A stretch of 64,000 nt of DNA, taken from the NCBI GenBank assembly GCA_902702965.1, contig CACRXP010000149.1, positions 128,539-192,538 on the forward strand, given 5' to 3'. A program made the translations under genes and the position numbers. Positions 10,410 through 22,914 of this stretch are shown piece after piece. Source of the stretch: Spirometra erinaceieuropaei. Taxonomy: Eukaryota; Platyhelminthes; Cestoda; Diphyllobothriidea; Diphyllobothriidae. How positions within the stretch are numbered: position 1 is the stretch's first letter; every line of letters starts with the position of its first letter. The notes beneath the pieces are model-generated. The model worked only from the letters and a program-made list of their open reading frames with translations, ran no database searches and was not told the origin of the DNA.

Positions 10410-13400
10410 ATTACGACTGCCTGTAACGCCCCTTGACCTTGGGTTGTTCGAATGCTGGAACACTTTTCGGCGCACGGAACTAGGATGGAGGTGGTGTAAC
10501 CGCGTGCTGGTGAAGATGGCCGGTATCCCTTCCTCTCACTTCCGTCGACCACTCTTCCCGCATCTTACCGTGGCGCTCGTATCGTTCCCCCTCACTCTAC
10601 GTCAGCACCTCCCTCAGCCCTTCCCTGCAGTTGTCCTCAGCGCTGCGTTCCCCACCGGTTGATTAGCTGGCATGTCGGTATCGCTTCCCCACCCAGACAG
10701 GTTACTCCACAGTTGTAACTCGTCCTGCTTGTACTGTTAACAATTATTATGCACATTTACCGTGCCCATCTCGTTATATTATACCATATCCCTTACTCGA
10801 CGTGCCTTCTTCTCATACGTGTGAATAAGTATCAAGGGATTCTAACCGTTCCGTTCAGACCTATCTCCGCCAGGATCTCCTCTCAGCGTTTCCTTACTTT
10901 GGTGTGTGTTACCCTTGACCTCCTCGGTCGCTACATGCCCACTACCTACGTTAACCCGAACAGACCGTCAGAGGTAATCGTAGGGTGCTGCTTTACACCC
11001 GACAGTGTTAATTATTCAGCAGAGAACTACTACTTTCTTGGTTCGGTGCCTGCGATCGCTGCCCCACCTGTGTCTGCGATGGTCAGAGAGTGACGGTAAA
11101 ACCTTATGAGATGGAAGTTATGGTGGTTATTAAGTCTTGCAACCTGGGGAGCCCGGGGCCTCTGCTGTAGGAGTCGGGAACAAGGAAGCAAGTCCACACT
11201 AGCCAGTACACATTTGTCGGCGTGAAGTGGATGAGCCCGGACTGTTTTCATCTTGTGGGATGTGGCACAACAGACCCCTATCAATAGCCGAACAGTTCTC
11301 ACCCCATATCCAACCCGACTGTTCAATATGACTTCTCGGACAAAAAATGACTGGATCACTCATTGGTTCGTCTCCTACTGCTACTCATACCCTAGAGTGA
11401 AACTTAAAGTCCCTGAGGTATGATTTGGACCAGAGTAGCCGAAAAACCCAGTCCGCCATCGCGCTGGGTAATGCGGATATAAGGAGCAGTGCTGTGGAGA
11501 ACGCAGTTCTGGAGGAAGGCGACGCGATCGCTGGAACAGGGGGCATATTTGACCAGACGATCCAAATCCACACTCGGAACCACCATCCAAGACAGGATCA
11601 AGACAGTTCTGCCTAGTCCATGCCACATCGCCTTTCGATCCTATGATTTTAATTGAGCACTTGCCTCATCTACATCCAACGGCAAACTCTAATTCGAGCC
11701 AGGCTGGGTGGATGTGACTACTAAGCTACGTCTAAGAACAGTCCGTCTGAACTGTCGATCTTCCTGCTCATTTAATTATGGGTTCAACATGCGCTAGAGA
11801 ATGACATTTGGCTTTAAACGCCTTTTAAGGTGTTTCTGCCAAAGTAACTGCCAAATGCACGTTCTAACATAAGAAGGGTGTGGTGAGCACTCTAATTTTT
11901 GATCGAGCATGTAAACACTTCCACGCTGGAAAGGAAAACTTCATCACTGATCATGTATACGATTATTTTGCCTACGCCTATCTCGAATCGTTTTTACTTT
12001 GGATTACCAATGCCAAAATAGTGCCCTAAGAAAGTAGACGCCCTTCAGACCCAATAGCAGCGATGGTCCTAATCAAGTCTGAATGCGGAATCAGCTTTTG
12101 GATTATACTTATGATATATCAGCCTGGTACGGTGGAATCACTTTATCCTAATGAGAGTTAAACTCGTCGAGATTATTGATAAACTTGGAATACTTAAAAA
12201 CAGAGAATCGGAACTGCTCCCACGCATGCCACGTATGATGACATAGACTTCTGAGTAAAGGTGTGCCGAGAGAAGGCATAGAGCTGTAAATCAATTCTGT
12301 CGGCTCGCTTTTTCACTCCGAGCCATGGCTTTTAACGCATCGTCATAGTTGTACAAAGGGCGTTAAAATGTTTTTAGCAAAGAAATGCCCTGATTCGGAC
12401 TCTTTTTGGTCTCTTTTTAATCCCATACACCACTCCGCCGTTTTAGTCGGTTTGCCATATGATGCTGGCATTGGGCATGAGTAACTGATAGAATTCAGTA
12501 GCCTGTTAACGCGGGTCACACACAATCTTACATCCGGACAAACACCAGCGCACAAAATTTTTACGTGACGGGGCTATGCTCCAGTGTTATCACTGTTGAA
12601 TTCAGTCCTAATTCTTAGTCTTTTTGAAGATTATAGTCAATGTTTCTGGACTTCTGATGTATACTGAAGGTCATCTACTCAGGTGATCCATTTCTCTTAT
12701 GTTAAACGTCAGATTAACTGGGCAGTCTCTTCAGAGGGGAAACTACATCAGGCAAAGCGCTAAATGGCACCAGGTCTAAGAAAATGGAGTTTGCGCCTTC
12801 CCTGTTCCCATGATGACATACCCTCGTCTAATTTGTTTGTATGCGCCTAAATACGTCCGGTAGAGAAGCGCCACAATACGTGCATATTTTAAGGGGAATA
12901 AGCCGACTGTCCATCCTTAAAGAGAGGAAATTAACCTTTTGAAATTTTCTTTTCGCCCTTTATGAATATGATGATTCTGGTGCTTGCCAGAGAAAATTCT
13001 ATTTAAATTTTACAATCTTAATTTTCAAACACAAACTTATTCATAACAATATAATGAGAGTTACAACTCCCTTACTTAAATGTTATTGCTTCGGTGTTTA
13101 AGGAAATTCAAAGGTTAGTTTTTGACCAATCTCCCCCATTTTTTTTAAAATTCTTTTTTGGGATTGCATATCAACATCTGCCAGTGATTAGTTTCAGCTT
13201 TACGGTTGCGGAGGTGTTTTTTACTTGTTCATCCGTTAAACGTTTTGCATGGCTTTCAAGCAGTCATTTGCGTTCCAGCTCTCCAAAATAATCTGACCTT
13301 GACCGACCGGATAACCCAGAAGAAATGTTTACGAGAGTCGCTGTTAAGACCGTTTGACACCTGTTTAAACAGGCCCGGTGACTGAAGAATCCACGACCTG

Positions 13401-15115
13401 ATTCTTGAAAGAGTTAGGCTGGTCGTGATGTCATGCCGTCTTCTGTTCCGCACCGTTAAAGGCATGCGTCTTGCTTGAAAGTGATTTTTCGCTGAAATCA
13501 CGCGGGCACAAATCGAATCCCAGTAAATTTGGATGTCAGAATGTTCGAAAATTCTTTTGTATAGTAAGTAGATATTATTTGCAAAGGGTTGAACTGATGA
13601 ATGTGGGAATGATACACGATCTTTTTCTTCATTAATTGATAGGCAGAAAACTAGTTGTGGTTTTGGTGCCTTGTCATTTGGAAGTACCCAGGGCCACATG
13701 GATCTTTGCCCTCTGATTAGTCAGTTGGCAGGATGTAATACAACCATTTTTGTCTTGTTACGAGGTTACATTGGAAAAGACCCAACATAAGCAACTACTT
13801 ATTAGATGAGAACATAACCATATCAGGGCTCCGGACTATCGTGTTCTCTTTGACTGTGAATGGCGCGAGCACCTTTGACGCCTTTTATTTGACCTCGTGG
13901 AAAATGCATAGGTCTGATAATAAAATATTTCCATGTGGCATAGCCGACGCAAATGATCATGTTTCAATGCGAAGCAGGCTATGAGCAGCTTAATCAAAAC
14001 TGATAATAGGCTATTCTTTAACTACTCTGGGGAATCGTTCTCAAGTTCAGATGCTCACTTTCCACAGACATTACGACAAGTAAAATTCCTCAATATATTA
14101 CCTGTGTTGAAAAGTGCGCGGGACTGACAATCCCCGCACTCTGTAGCTAGGACAATGCACATCATACCACGCCTTGTGTAGCAAGCTTATGCATCTGTTG
14201 TATGACGGCTCGGTCGTCGCAAGCGACCACGTCCACCGCTACCCCAAGAGATGGAGCCAGCAGCGGCGGTGAGTTACACGTAAACTGGTTTATGGTAGAG
14301 CTGACATGTAAACTCAGGTTTTCGGCTCGGTGGCTACCCTGCTCCAACGGCAAGGCGCGCCATGGGGTGCGGGCGCGATGACTGACAGCTCATCGTCTAC
14401 GCGTCGCCCCTCTACGCGTGCCACGAACACGACGTTCCTCAACATTAGGCAGTGGGTGAGTAAACGAAGACGCAAGAAAAACCCGAGAGGCCTCAACAGC
14501 AGGTTGAAATGCACTTTAGGAAGACGGATATCGTGAGGACATCCATTATTTACGATTTCCTTTTCCCTCTAAATTAGAGTTTCACACATGCGCTGAGACC
14601 TGGCATGGGTTTCCCTGTATGTGCAGTTAGACAGTGTGTTAGTTTGTAGCTGCCAGGTCTAGCGTCAAAGGATGCTCGATTAGCTTGATAAATGAGGGAG
14701 ATGTTTTACCGGGCAGAGACAGTGAAATTGCTACTCCTGACTTATTCGCCATTCTCAGTCGACGATACCCCCAAACCAGGACCCACATCGGAAGATTGAA
14801 TTCGCGTCGGTTGATCGCCGACCAACTCCCCGGCCACTGCACTACGGGCTCATGTCATGCCGGCTACCACCTAGCATGGCAAGGTTTTCGCAGACACTCA
14901 TGGCTTCCTTATTTGATTTTAAGACGTCTCTGTGAGGGAGCATAAGACTTTTGACGACTTGAAAACAAAGCAGTTGATCTGTCGTCTGAAATAGGCGTTA
15001 ACTCACGAACAACTTCTAATAGCGCGGAAATTGGCTTAAATTAACCATTTAAAACAATTGATAAAATGGACTCCTTAGTTATATAAAAACTCGAAGAATT
15101 TAATCTACGTTGGCC
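10410..15115. other. 4.7 kb without a recognised gene
   Basis: I read both strands and found no domain, exon chain or known repeat. The longest frames (10749-11093 plus, 13256-13699 minus) show no motif, no coding-like composition I can defend and no paralogue in the window. Possibly old, decayed mobile DNA. Confidence 0.35.
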
Positions 15116-15140
15116 ACAAATAACACATTTTATGAAGGAC

Positions 15141-15156
15141 AGAGAGAGAGAGAGGA
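15141..15156 (+). repeat. GA microsatellite
   Basis: agagagagagagagg run in the 3' region of LINE copy A. Confidence 0.8.
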
Positions 15157-15281
15157 CTGCTTTTTTTGAAAATAACTTTCAAAACTTTCAGCAAAAACGG
15201 TTCTCCAGTACACAGTGATTACCATAGAGATTAACAGGTTTTGGACAAGTGGACATGATTATATATGGAGAAAAAAGGACT

Positions 15282-16778
15282 TTAAGGTGCAAGATCGAGT
15301 TTTAGTTTTTGTTTTTCAACATCTTTGCAGGTGAGATACCGGGCTAGAAATGGCAGTATGGAATTCCGATAGGCCGAAGTGCGGCAAGGGATGTGGCGGA
15401 AGCATCGACGCATGGGGCGTAAGGATTTCGCAGCCATTAACTCATTAAGAAGGGGATGGACGGTGTCATTCAGAATTCGGTCAGCGAATTGCTCCACCGA
15501 GTTGAAGTGTCGCTGCACGATGGTATCAACTAAAAGATGATAGGAAACACCAGCAGCAGAGGCGAGCATTCGAATGACACGTTTAAAAATAATTAGATCT
15601 TTTTTAAGTAAAGTTGGAAAAATAACTGGAGAACAATAAAGAATGAGTGGAAGAATACAGCCATCTATGAATCGCCAGATTAAGGACTGGGGTGTGTGAT
15701 AAGAACGTAGACGACGAATATAATGAAGGAGTCTTTGAATTTTTGTTAAAAGGGTTTCCATATCAAGAGAGAAAGAGAGATTTGAGGATAAAGTAACACC
15801 TAGGTACCGGAACGAAGATACCTCATTGGGAAGAATCTCCAAAGGTTCAGGAATGGTAGAGGGTCGCAATCGAAACACACACTGTACTGATTTCTGATTG
15901 TTGAGTAGGAGTCCATTATTCGAAGACCATGCGGAGACGTGATCTAAGCCATCCTTTAAAGACTGTAGGTGAGTCAGGTTTTTGAGTGGGTGGCCTACGA
16001 CCATGTCATCGGCATACTTAACATACAGGCAGTCGTTTGGCGGTCTCAAATCATCAGTATGTAGGGAGAAAAGATGAGGGGATAAGATGGAACCTTGTAG
16101 AACTCCACAATTATTTGGAAGAATAGAAGATTTTCTCTTTCCCGACTGGACAAACTGAGTGTGGGAGGAAAAATAATCTCTAAGCCAAGAGACAACCCAG
16201 CTCGGAGTGTCGCACGCAACTGCTTTGGTCAGGAGGAGTTGGCGCGGAATAGTGTTGAAGGCGGATGAGTAGTCGAGAAAAGCACGTGCATATGCACGGC
16301 ATCCCTTGTCTAAGTCTCTCAAAGCTGAATGAACAACTAAAGCAACAGCATCCAAGGTGCTACGCTTTGCCTTGTATGCAAATTGTAGAAGATCAGAAAA
16401 ATTGACGGAGGAGTACTTAAGGGAATCTAATGCAACTCGTTCAGTAAGTTTCAGGAGTGCAGAAGAGCAGGCAATAGGACGGAAAGATTTAGGAGCAAAA
16501 GTTAAAGATTTTTTAGGGATTGGAGTAATTCTTACTGTATGCCAGGCGTCAGGAATCTTGGACTCTATGAAGGATAGATTAATAAGGTGGGTCAAGACGG
16601 GAGCTATCTGCAAACAGCAAGACTTAAGGAGAAAAGGGGAGACACCGTACGGCCCAGCCGCCGTTGACCCGCGAATATTTTTGAGATGGTGTTCCACTGT
16701 TGTCACAGTCACAGGAGTAAAGTCGCATGGTGGTAGGTAAATTTCGTTTGGGTGAGAAGGGGAGCCGTTAGAAGTACA
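15282..16778 (-). CDS. LINE reverse transcriptase, uninterrupted frame
   Basis: Roughly 500 codons without a stop. RT motifs in order: ITPIPKK and FRPIACSS (motifs 1-2, near residues 105-130), FLDYSSAFNTIP with the first catalytic Asp, NCGVLQGSILSPHLF, YADDMVV with the catalytic Asp pair, and FRYLGVTLSSNLS, followed by a C-terminal region with IYLPP-type upstream residues. The frame as reported extends to 16853, but homology starts near 16778. Catalytic residues are all present, so only the 5' truncation prevents autonomy. It makes cDNA at the target site in intact relatives. Confidence 0.85.
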   Translation of the reverse strand, partial: CTSNGSPSHPNEIYLPPCDFTPVTVTTVEHHLKNIRGSTAAGPYGVSPFLLKSCCLQIAPVLTHLINLSFIESKIPDAWHTVRITPIPKKSLTFAPKSFRPIACSSALLKLTERVALDSLKYSSVNFSDLLQFAYKAKRSTLDAVALVVHSALRDLDKGCRAYARAFLDYSSAFNTIPRQLLLTKAVACDTPSWVVSWLRDYFSSHTQFVQSGKRKSSILPNNCGVLQGSILSPHLFSLHTDDLRPPNDCLYVKYADDMVVGHPLKNLTHLQSLKDGLDHVSAWSSNNGLLLNNQKSVQCVFRLRPSTIPEPLEILPNEVSSFRYLGVTLSSNLSFSLDMETLLTKIQRLLHYIRRLRSYHTPQSLIWRFIDGCILPLILYCSPVIFPTLLKKDLIIFKRVIRMLASAAGVSYHLLVDTIVQRHFNSVEQFADRILNDTVHPLLNELMAAKSLRPMRRCFRHIPCRTSAYRNSILPFLARYLTCKDVEKQKLKLDLAP

Positions 16779-16789
16779 GATGAAGTACA

Positions 16790-17220
16790 GAAGTACAGAG
16801 TCCGCGAAAATGCTTGTCCGCCGTGCCAAGACTCCCACGCACACTCGTCGCATCCGCCTTCAATGTCCACACTGTCCATCCACAGGCATACACCGCATGG
16901 AGATATTCGATTTTATGCATATCCACAACAGCGGAAGTCACAGAAGTATCGACAAGTTAAGCACGCCCTGCACATTCACCAACTCTCCCACCTTCAGCTC
17001 AGTCAACTCCCCATCGACCAGGGCGCCCACCGCTAGCAATATCACAACGATATCCGACTTAACGTTCCCAAACTTATCTAACCCACATCCTCACCGCACG
17101 TTCACCTTGCCGCATCGGTCTGGTGAGTCACTAGCAAATTCATTCAGGCGAACCAATGCCTGGGGCACCAACCCGTCGCCGCCGCTTCAATGGCTAACAT
17201 CATCCTCGTGCATTTAGCCA
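16790..17220 (+). pseudogene. Degenerate C2H2 zinc-finger array (copy 1)
   Basis: The frame 16780-17217 reads THTRRIRLQCPHCP, then HRMEIFDFMHIH, then low-complexity Ser/Thr/Pro spacers and HRSGESLANSFRRTNAWG. It matches the repeating finger pattern TYTRRIRLHCPHC, HRMGLxGHMRIH known to me from tapeworm repeat proteins, with several ligand positions lost. R1 follows downstream in the same orientation, as at 35950 and 55295. I infer that it is the C-terminal part of an RTE-type LINE protein, now a dead copy. Confidence 0.6.
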
Positions 17221-17640
17221 TCGTACGAGCCTGTTCGACCGAATGCACATTCAAGTAAACCTGCGGTAAATCACCACAGACACAACCACATCACCGTACT
17301 TTCTCTTACCAGCACATGCCCCACATATAAACACCTCCCAAATCACCGCCACCTCCCATCTAAGTGGGAAGAGTGCTTTTCGGCTGTCCTCTCCATGCGG
17401 CTTCTCTGTTGCATGTGAGATCCAAACAGCCTTCCCCCTTTGCAGGAAACCCTTGTGCGCATGTGTGGAGCTAGGTCGTGTGTGTGGAACGTGCAGAAGG
17501 ACTGCTCTCACCTCCATCACCCACCTCCACCAATCTCAGCATCAGTCGGCCAAACTGCTCGGACAGTTGAGTACTGTGTAAGGTAGGGCAGAGCGAGCGA
17601 TGTCGACTCTCAGCGTGTAAATCCTCACTAGAAAAAATCT
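17221..17640 (+). repeat. Spacer between finger array and R1
   Basis: Shares landmarks with 36640-36890 and 37085-37230: a taagtgggaagagtgc / taagtgagaagcgtgc block, an atctcagcatcagt block, and gtgcac/gtaggg/gagatcga-type blocks leading to the R1 start. It probably belongs to one composite element. Confidence 0.5.
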
Positions 17641-17830
17641 GACGCTCTGGAGATTAACACGGTGGGCTAGGAACCGCGGCCTGGGAGGTTGCCACCTGAT
17701 ACTTCAACTCAGACCACGCAGCCAGGCCGGTTGTGCGCTTTTGAGTTGCCTGGCTGGCTGGTGGACTGATAGTCAGACTGCGATGGCCCCTTCCCTATGA
17801 TATTCTCCCACGTATGTGACATCCGAGCCG
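17640..17830 (+). repeat. Repeat R1, 5' part (copy 3)
   Basis: Landmarks gaggttgccacctgat, tggtggactgatagtcag, actgcgatggccccttcc, then acatccgagccg, in R1 order. The 3' part is missing. Confidence 0.6.
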
Positions 17831-18039
17831 CTTCGTCCTCCTGTTTGTGTAATCCTGGAGTGGGCGTTTGCGTGGCCGGTTCGTAAATGTCGCGCCTGGA
17901 GACGAATTCTAGCTCTGGTTAGCCACTTCACCAACTTCCTGCAGTAGACAGTTGACTGGCCCGGACAGTGGCCAGATACCTGAGGATGGAAAGAAAAAGT
18001 TAGCTCTGCGGTTTCAGCGCATATTTCTTACTATAAACA

Positions 18040-18495
18040 ATCTGACACGCTTGAATCTTGGCTCAGAAGGTCGCCAACCGATGGGATAACTTGAACCTTG
18101 CAGTTAGCCCAGTGCATGCTTGGGTGGTGCGGCCGACACGTGGGCTGAGAGTCAGGCTGTAATGTCCCCTTCTTATTGTGACCTCTATGGTACTTCCACT
18201 CAGTTGGATCGAGCAGCCCCCACTCCTTTTCTTTGGCTGGTCAAAATCCTAGTCAGTGTACGTTGTGGTCCAGATGTGGGTTTTCTCCACGCCAGCCACC
18301 TGCGCCCTCTCCCACCTCCGGTCTTCTTAAGTCTGCTTCGACACCGGATTCAGGTGGTGGGGAGGAGGGAGTGCGGTAGATGTTGCGCAAGTCGACTTTC
18401 ACTTTAAACGAACCCACACGCAAGTCACGTCCCTGCTCTCACCCTGCTGTGGAGCACACGGCAGACATCGTCGGTAACGGCGGTCGAACTGTCGA
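18040..18495 (+). repeat. Repeat R1, near-complete copy 4
   Basis: Runs from the ctcagaaggtcgccaaccgatg block through tgggctgagagtcaggctg, gtcaaaatcctagtcagtg, ccacctccggtcttctta, accggattcaggtggtgg, ggtagatgttgcgcaagtcg and gagcacacggcagacatcg to gtcgaactgtcg. No open frame is conserved between copies, so R1 is non-coding, consistent with a LINE 3' untranslated region. Confidence 0.8.
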
Positions 18496-18499
18496 ATGG

Positions 18500-19158
18500 A
18501 TTGTTGTCTTGCATGGGAATACGTACCTCTGACTGCGTGGAAAGAGTGTAGGCAGGTAAGATCGACTTGGCAGTCGTCTGGCCCCAGCTCGCGGTACCGC
18601 TCCACCAGTCCCATCCCGATGTCTGACCAGGCTGAGAAGTGAATGGTATGTGCACTCACCTCGGCGCCAAGCTGACAGTGCACTGGCACTACTGATGACA
18701 TATGCGCCGACCACCATCGCGTTGATGTCCCCCGTCATTGTTCATGTTATGACCCGGCCTGGTACTTGAAAGCACGTGGGAGCGTATGCGTACCCGACTC
18801 TTCTCACAATACTACGCGGCAGAGAAGTAGAACGCGACCGGCCACGAAAATTGCAATTCAAGATTAAGTGGAAGTAACGCATATCTATAACGCCCTACTG
18901 CGGTTCGTCGGCATTCGGTCCAATGCCCTTCGGGAAGAACATTCCAAACAAGCTGGTCGATAATTCGAATACGCAGATCGATCAGACTCGAGGGGAAAGC
19001 CAATGGAGAGGCGCCACGATTAAGATGACAGCGCTGTAGAGAAAACGCACGTGGCCTCCAGTGATTGGCTGGCTCTTGTTTTTGGGAGTGTAGGCACTCC
19101 CAACAGCTCACCGCATAGTCATGCGAACGCTCGCAGATGCGCTGACTTCACAGTCTGA
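18500..19158. other. No gene recognised
   Basis: Short overlapping frames only. Confidence 0.3.
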
Positions 19159-19737
19159 TTAGCTGCGGTCGGGGGCATGTACAACCGTCTTTCCCTCATA
19201 TACCGCAACAAAAAAGTTGGACACAAGCACCCTGAACTCACTCCACAGACCTAGGAAAGCAGCTGACGCCACAAATTCGCGTAAGCTCCAACATATGCAG
19301 TAGCCCTCCTCCAAAGGCCTGTCTCGACGCTGGGCCTCTCGCGAGTGTCTACACGCGCGCACTAGGGCTGTCTGCCATTCGCCCACTCGGCTCTCCAACT
19401 GACCAATCAGACTCAAGGCCGTGTCCTGGCTTAAGACGCTTTGACGCATTCCCTCACGCACATTTGGGATGTCGCTCACCTGGCGCCGGACGTGCATTCG
19501 CCCGGCTGCCAACTCTCCCTCCTACTCCATCTCCCGCTGTTCTGCGCAGAAAATATTACCTTCCCCACTGGCGTCCACCTCTTTCCATTCGGCACCGGGC
19601 CTGAAGGTCGTGGTAGTCAGGGTCTCACGCACGGCATAGGCTGCTGCGATACATTTCTTAAGACTGTCAGTACACCTTAACTCGCCAGCGGCCGTTGCCA
19701 TCCGAACTGGCAGCCTAGGGCTCTGTGTAGAATACAC
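19159..19737 (-). pseudogene. Unidentified 193-codon frame with one in-frame TAG
   Basis: Two minus-strand open frames (19737-19522 and 19512-19159) are in the same reading frame and separated only by one TAG. Joined, they give about 190 codons with an acidic/basic, possibly coiled middle (SLIGQLESRVGEWQTAL). I do not recognise the protein. The uninterrupted frame either side of a single stop suggests a recently inactivated coding sequence, but chance is possible in a GC-richer patch. Confidence 0.3.
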
Positions 19738-20154
19738 CTGAAATTCCAGTCTCTTCTGTCTGTTCCGGCTAATCCGTACTTGTCCTTATGATGGTGGCGC
19801 TAACAGTACACCTAACATACCGGCTACAGGCGCGAACGTGTCTGACAAGGACGAACTGGGAGTGATGAGTGAGGTCCTAGTAGAATAATTAGGACGGATT
19901 GCTTTTACGACGATGTTCCGGGGCGTCAGTGCTTTGGTTATTAGCTTTTACGTTGTATTGAATGCAAAGTCATTTAGAGAGTCAATTCGGACCTCGAATG
20001 TGTGTCAGGATTGTGAATGTGTCTACGGGATCTATATGTGTTGGTTCGCGGTACTTCGCTCCTGTGGACTTGCCGCACCTTGCTTTTTTGTATTTCCATG
20101 ACTTGAAATACCGGTAAGATGTGGCTTGGTGGCCCCACCCGATGGACACAATAC

Positions 20155-20425
20155 TGTTGGGGTTAAGGATTAGGGGTTAGAGTTGGGGGTTAAGTTTGGG
20201 GATTAGAGGTTAGGGTTAGGGGTTAGCACAATTATTTCTCAACCATTCAAAGTACAACCGTGCATTCGCAATAGCTTTTCTTTTACATACAACTACTTGG
20301 CTTCGTCGCTTGTGCGTTCCCCGGTCCCACCTGAGAAAAACCCCTATCACCACCGGCCCCGCATAAGAGGTGACTGGGGTTCGTTTACTTCAGGTGGGGC
20401 TACATAACCATATCCGACCGAAATA
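20155..20425 (-). repeat. Dispersed repeat R4 with telomere-like tract (copy 2)
   Basis: On the minus strand: tatggttatgtagcccc, acgaagccaagtagttg, ggttgagaaataattg, then about 70 bp of degenerate CCCTAA units (20158-20225). Same order as 3781-4040. Confidence 0.7.
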
Positions 20426-20429
20426 TCAT

Positions 20430-22100
20430 TGAAACAGTTCTTACGGTAGATCACTAGGCCAGCTAATTTTCTGAAGACCTACAGGTCTTGTGACTGCCTC
20501 TGAAACATCGGAATTAAATGGCTAAAAGTTCTCCCATAGCGATATTTATTTTTTTGGTTATATCTCTAAAGGGACCTACTTTCATTGTTGCTTATCAATA
20601 ACTCCTATGCTGTGGACGCTACGCCGGATTTGGATCCACTATGACGCTGAACAAACGTTGATTGCACCCATAAACTCCGATATCGTGCTGCCTGGGACCT
20701 GTTCCTGTCAATTCAACTTTTGTACCTGCATGCGATACCACCGAAGGAAATTGTGAAGTTCCATTGCTTGATAAATACAAACTGTCTAGATCCCCGAATC
20801 GGGAATAACCGCTGTTATGACGAAAACCCATTGCATACACATTTTGTTGTTCATTATTATGCCAAGGTGATTCCATAGGAAGAATTATAGTCTGTTTAAC
20901 GCCTGTTCAGTTTTAAAGATCCAGGCAACAATTTCGACGTCGATTTACTTGCTTTGCATGATGATTATTCTCAGCGGCAGAGTAGATCGCCGGCAGAGAG
21001 ACATTTGACAATGACAACGGACTGTATATCGGTGTATTCCGCACCTGGCGCCGTTAGGGTAGTGACTGGTACCTTTTCCATGCTTTGGATCAGTTTGAAG
21101 TTGGTACGTCGGCGCGCGAGGAAATCCAAGCCGCTCTGGATGTCTACTTCAGTTGTGATATTCAGTAAACATTCGTGAGAGGGTGGCGCATACTGAACCC
21201 AGAGGCGTTCATTACGGCCGGCATTTCTCAGATGTTGAGCAGCTCGCATCGATCCGATTGTTTGTGCATCCCCTAATGACAACTGTTCACGCACGCCGAC
21301 GACGGTTGGAATAGGCACCCAACACTAAAGCAACCGAGGTTGATGGAGTTTCCGTCATGTGTCGCACGGTCGTATGTCAGTTAAAGCTTGCTTGTGATTT
21401 GCAACAGGCCGTTCCCGTTAACGGAGCTGAAGACTCTTGTTGCATTAATGAAGGTCCTGTAAGGGTAGGCCTACATTTCCTGACACTTTTCTTAAGGATA
21501 TGGGGTCGCGAAGAGCTTCCTCAGTCTACAGTGAAGTTTCGGAACTGGTTATTCCTCCCAGTCCCGGTTCCGTGTGACCAACTCAGTCATAAGGGTCCTA
21601 GGTAAAAAAAGATTGTGTCTGCCATTGGCACAGAGACAGGGAAGGAATGCAGAGCTTGTACCTCATATGATCACCACCTGTCACTGCGGGAGCCTGGATG
21701 AATTCCTTTGCAATGTGGAGTACGAAGGCCAATAACTGTTTCCATATGGACGTGATGGCACTTCCCAGATGATTTCGTTCCTGACAGTAAGGTCAACTCA
21801 AGAATCTAGTAATCGCTCCTTGAGATATCTACACCCGAAGGAACCGCATCTCAATGCAATCACCTTTCTCCGAGAAGCAGTCTCGATGTGGGTATCGATG
21901 ACCAACTGTTATGAAGCAAGTCCTCAAGTGACAGGGCGTATCCTCCTCTCTTGACGGTTTCCAAATAGCTTTTTTTAAATTTGACTCAATTTGCCAGATT
22001 GCTGTGTCGATCAGGGTAGGTCTGGCGCCAAATGTGTGGTATCGGATGGTAGTTGTCTGCGTGACACTGCTGTCGCGTTTACTTCTTTCAACTGCCACGG
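20430..22100. other. Unassigned region with minor open frames
   Basis: Minus-strand frames at 20619-20876 (85 codons) and 20971-21318 (115 codons) and 21829-22098 (89 codons) show no recognisable domain. I cannot tell exons from chance. Confidence 0.25.
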
Positions 22101-22107
22101 CGCAAAA

Positions 22108-22155
22108 TGGGTGGAGAGAGAGAGTGAGAGAGAGGGAGAGAGCGAGGAAGATAGA
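22108..22155 (+). repeat. GA-rich microsatellite-like tract
   Basis: Irregular run of GA and GAGG units. Confidence 0.7.
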
Positions 22156-22159
22156 CGCG

Positions 22160-22910
22160 AGTCAGCTGCACCGACATTTGATGCTCGGCTAACACAAAAG
22201 AACTGGAGGTGAGGCGGATATGTGGCGCAATGTAGATCACTGACCTGCTTCACACATCTGTGTTGTGCTTGAGGCCTGAGGTTTGAAGCGCAACTGACAG
22301 TTTTTCAGTACATACAGGTATGCGGAAGGGTGAAGAGAATGGTAATCCAAGCATAATATGCGTCTGAGCTGCATCCTTGTCAGTAATTATGCCAGATACT
22401 CTCTTGATAGGGTAGCTAAATCAGACATGAGGGACCACACGCGTTGTTCGCCGGTCCCTGCCATAGGTAGCACACATGGCAATTACTCCCTCCCCCCCCA
22501 AGTGGACTAGACAAATGCTGTCTGCGGTGAGACAAAGGGGAGAGAGTAGGGTGTTCCTGACACCACACGTGGCGAATGGACAGTATGACACAAGGCCAAA
22601 GGTATTACAGAGAGCCAGTAACATGGACCACCCCTGATGGTCCTGGAACAGAGGAATTGGTCCATCTCTCGCGGATACTCTTCATCGTCCTAGGCTTCTT
22701 TGGCCAGTCCCAGGTCAGGTGTTGACGCAATAACAGATGTAGCGGCAGATGAAGATAACTACTGGCATGGTACTCCGGTGCCCACCTTTGGGACAGCAGA
22801 GAAGTTACCAGTTTATGTAAGAATTGCCGCTTGTGTTTCTATCTCGAGAGACGTAATTAGAAAAGGTGGTCGGATCCAATTTATTAGCCGTACCTGCAGT
22901 TGGCAAGGCC
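22160..22910. other. No gene recognised
   Basis: Nothing supported. Confidence 0.3.
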
Positions 22911-22914
22911 CAGC

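Larger units (their letters stand above)
15120..16778 (-). mobile_element. CR1/Rex-like LINE, 5'-truncated (copy A)
   Basis: Minus-strand non-LTR retrotransposon remnant holding the reverse-transcriptase part and a short 3' region that includes a CT/GA microsatellite at 15141-15156. The endonuclease and ORF1 are missing: the element is cut at about 16778, where C2H2 finger sequence begins. It belongs to a different lineage from the 43-62 kb copies, judging by the DYSSAFNTIP and YADDMVV motifs. Confidence 0.8.

Noticed and set aside
13256..13699. 147-codon minus-strand frame as a gene
   Set aside because: No recognisable motif, no neighbouring exon with compatible splice sites and no paralogue seen.
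20971..21318. 115-codon minus-strand frame as an exon
   Set aside because: No homology recognised and no partner exon; could be chance.
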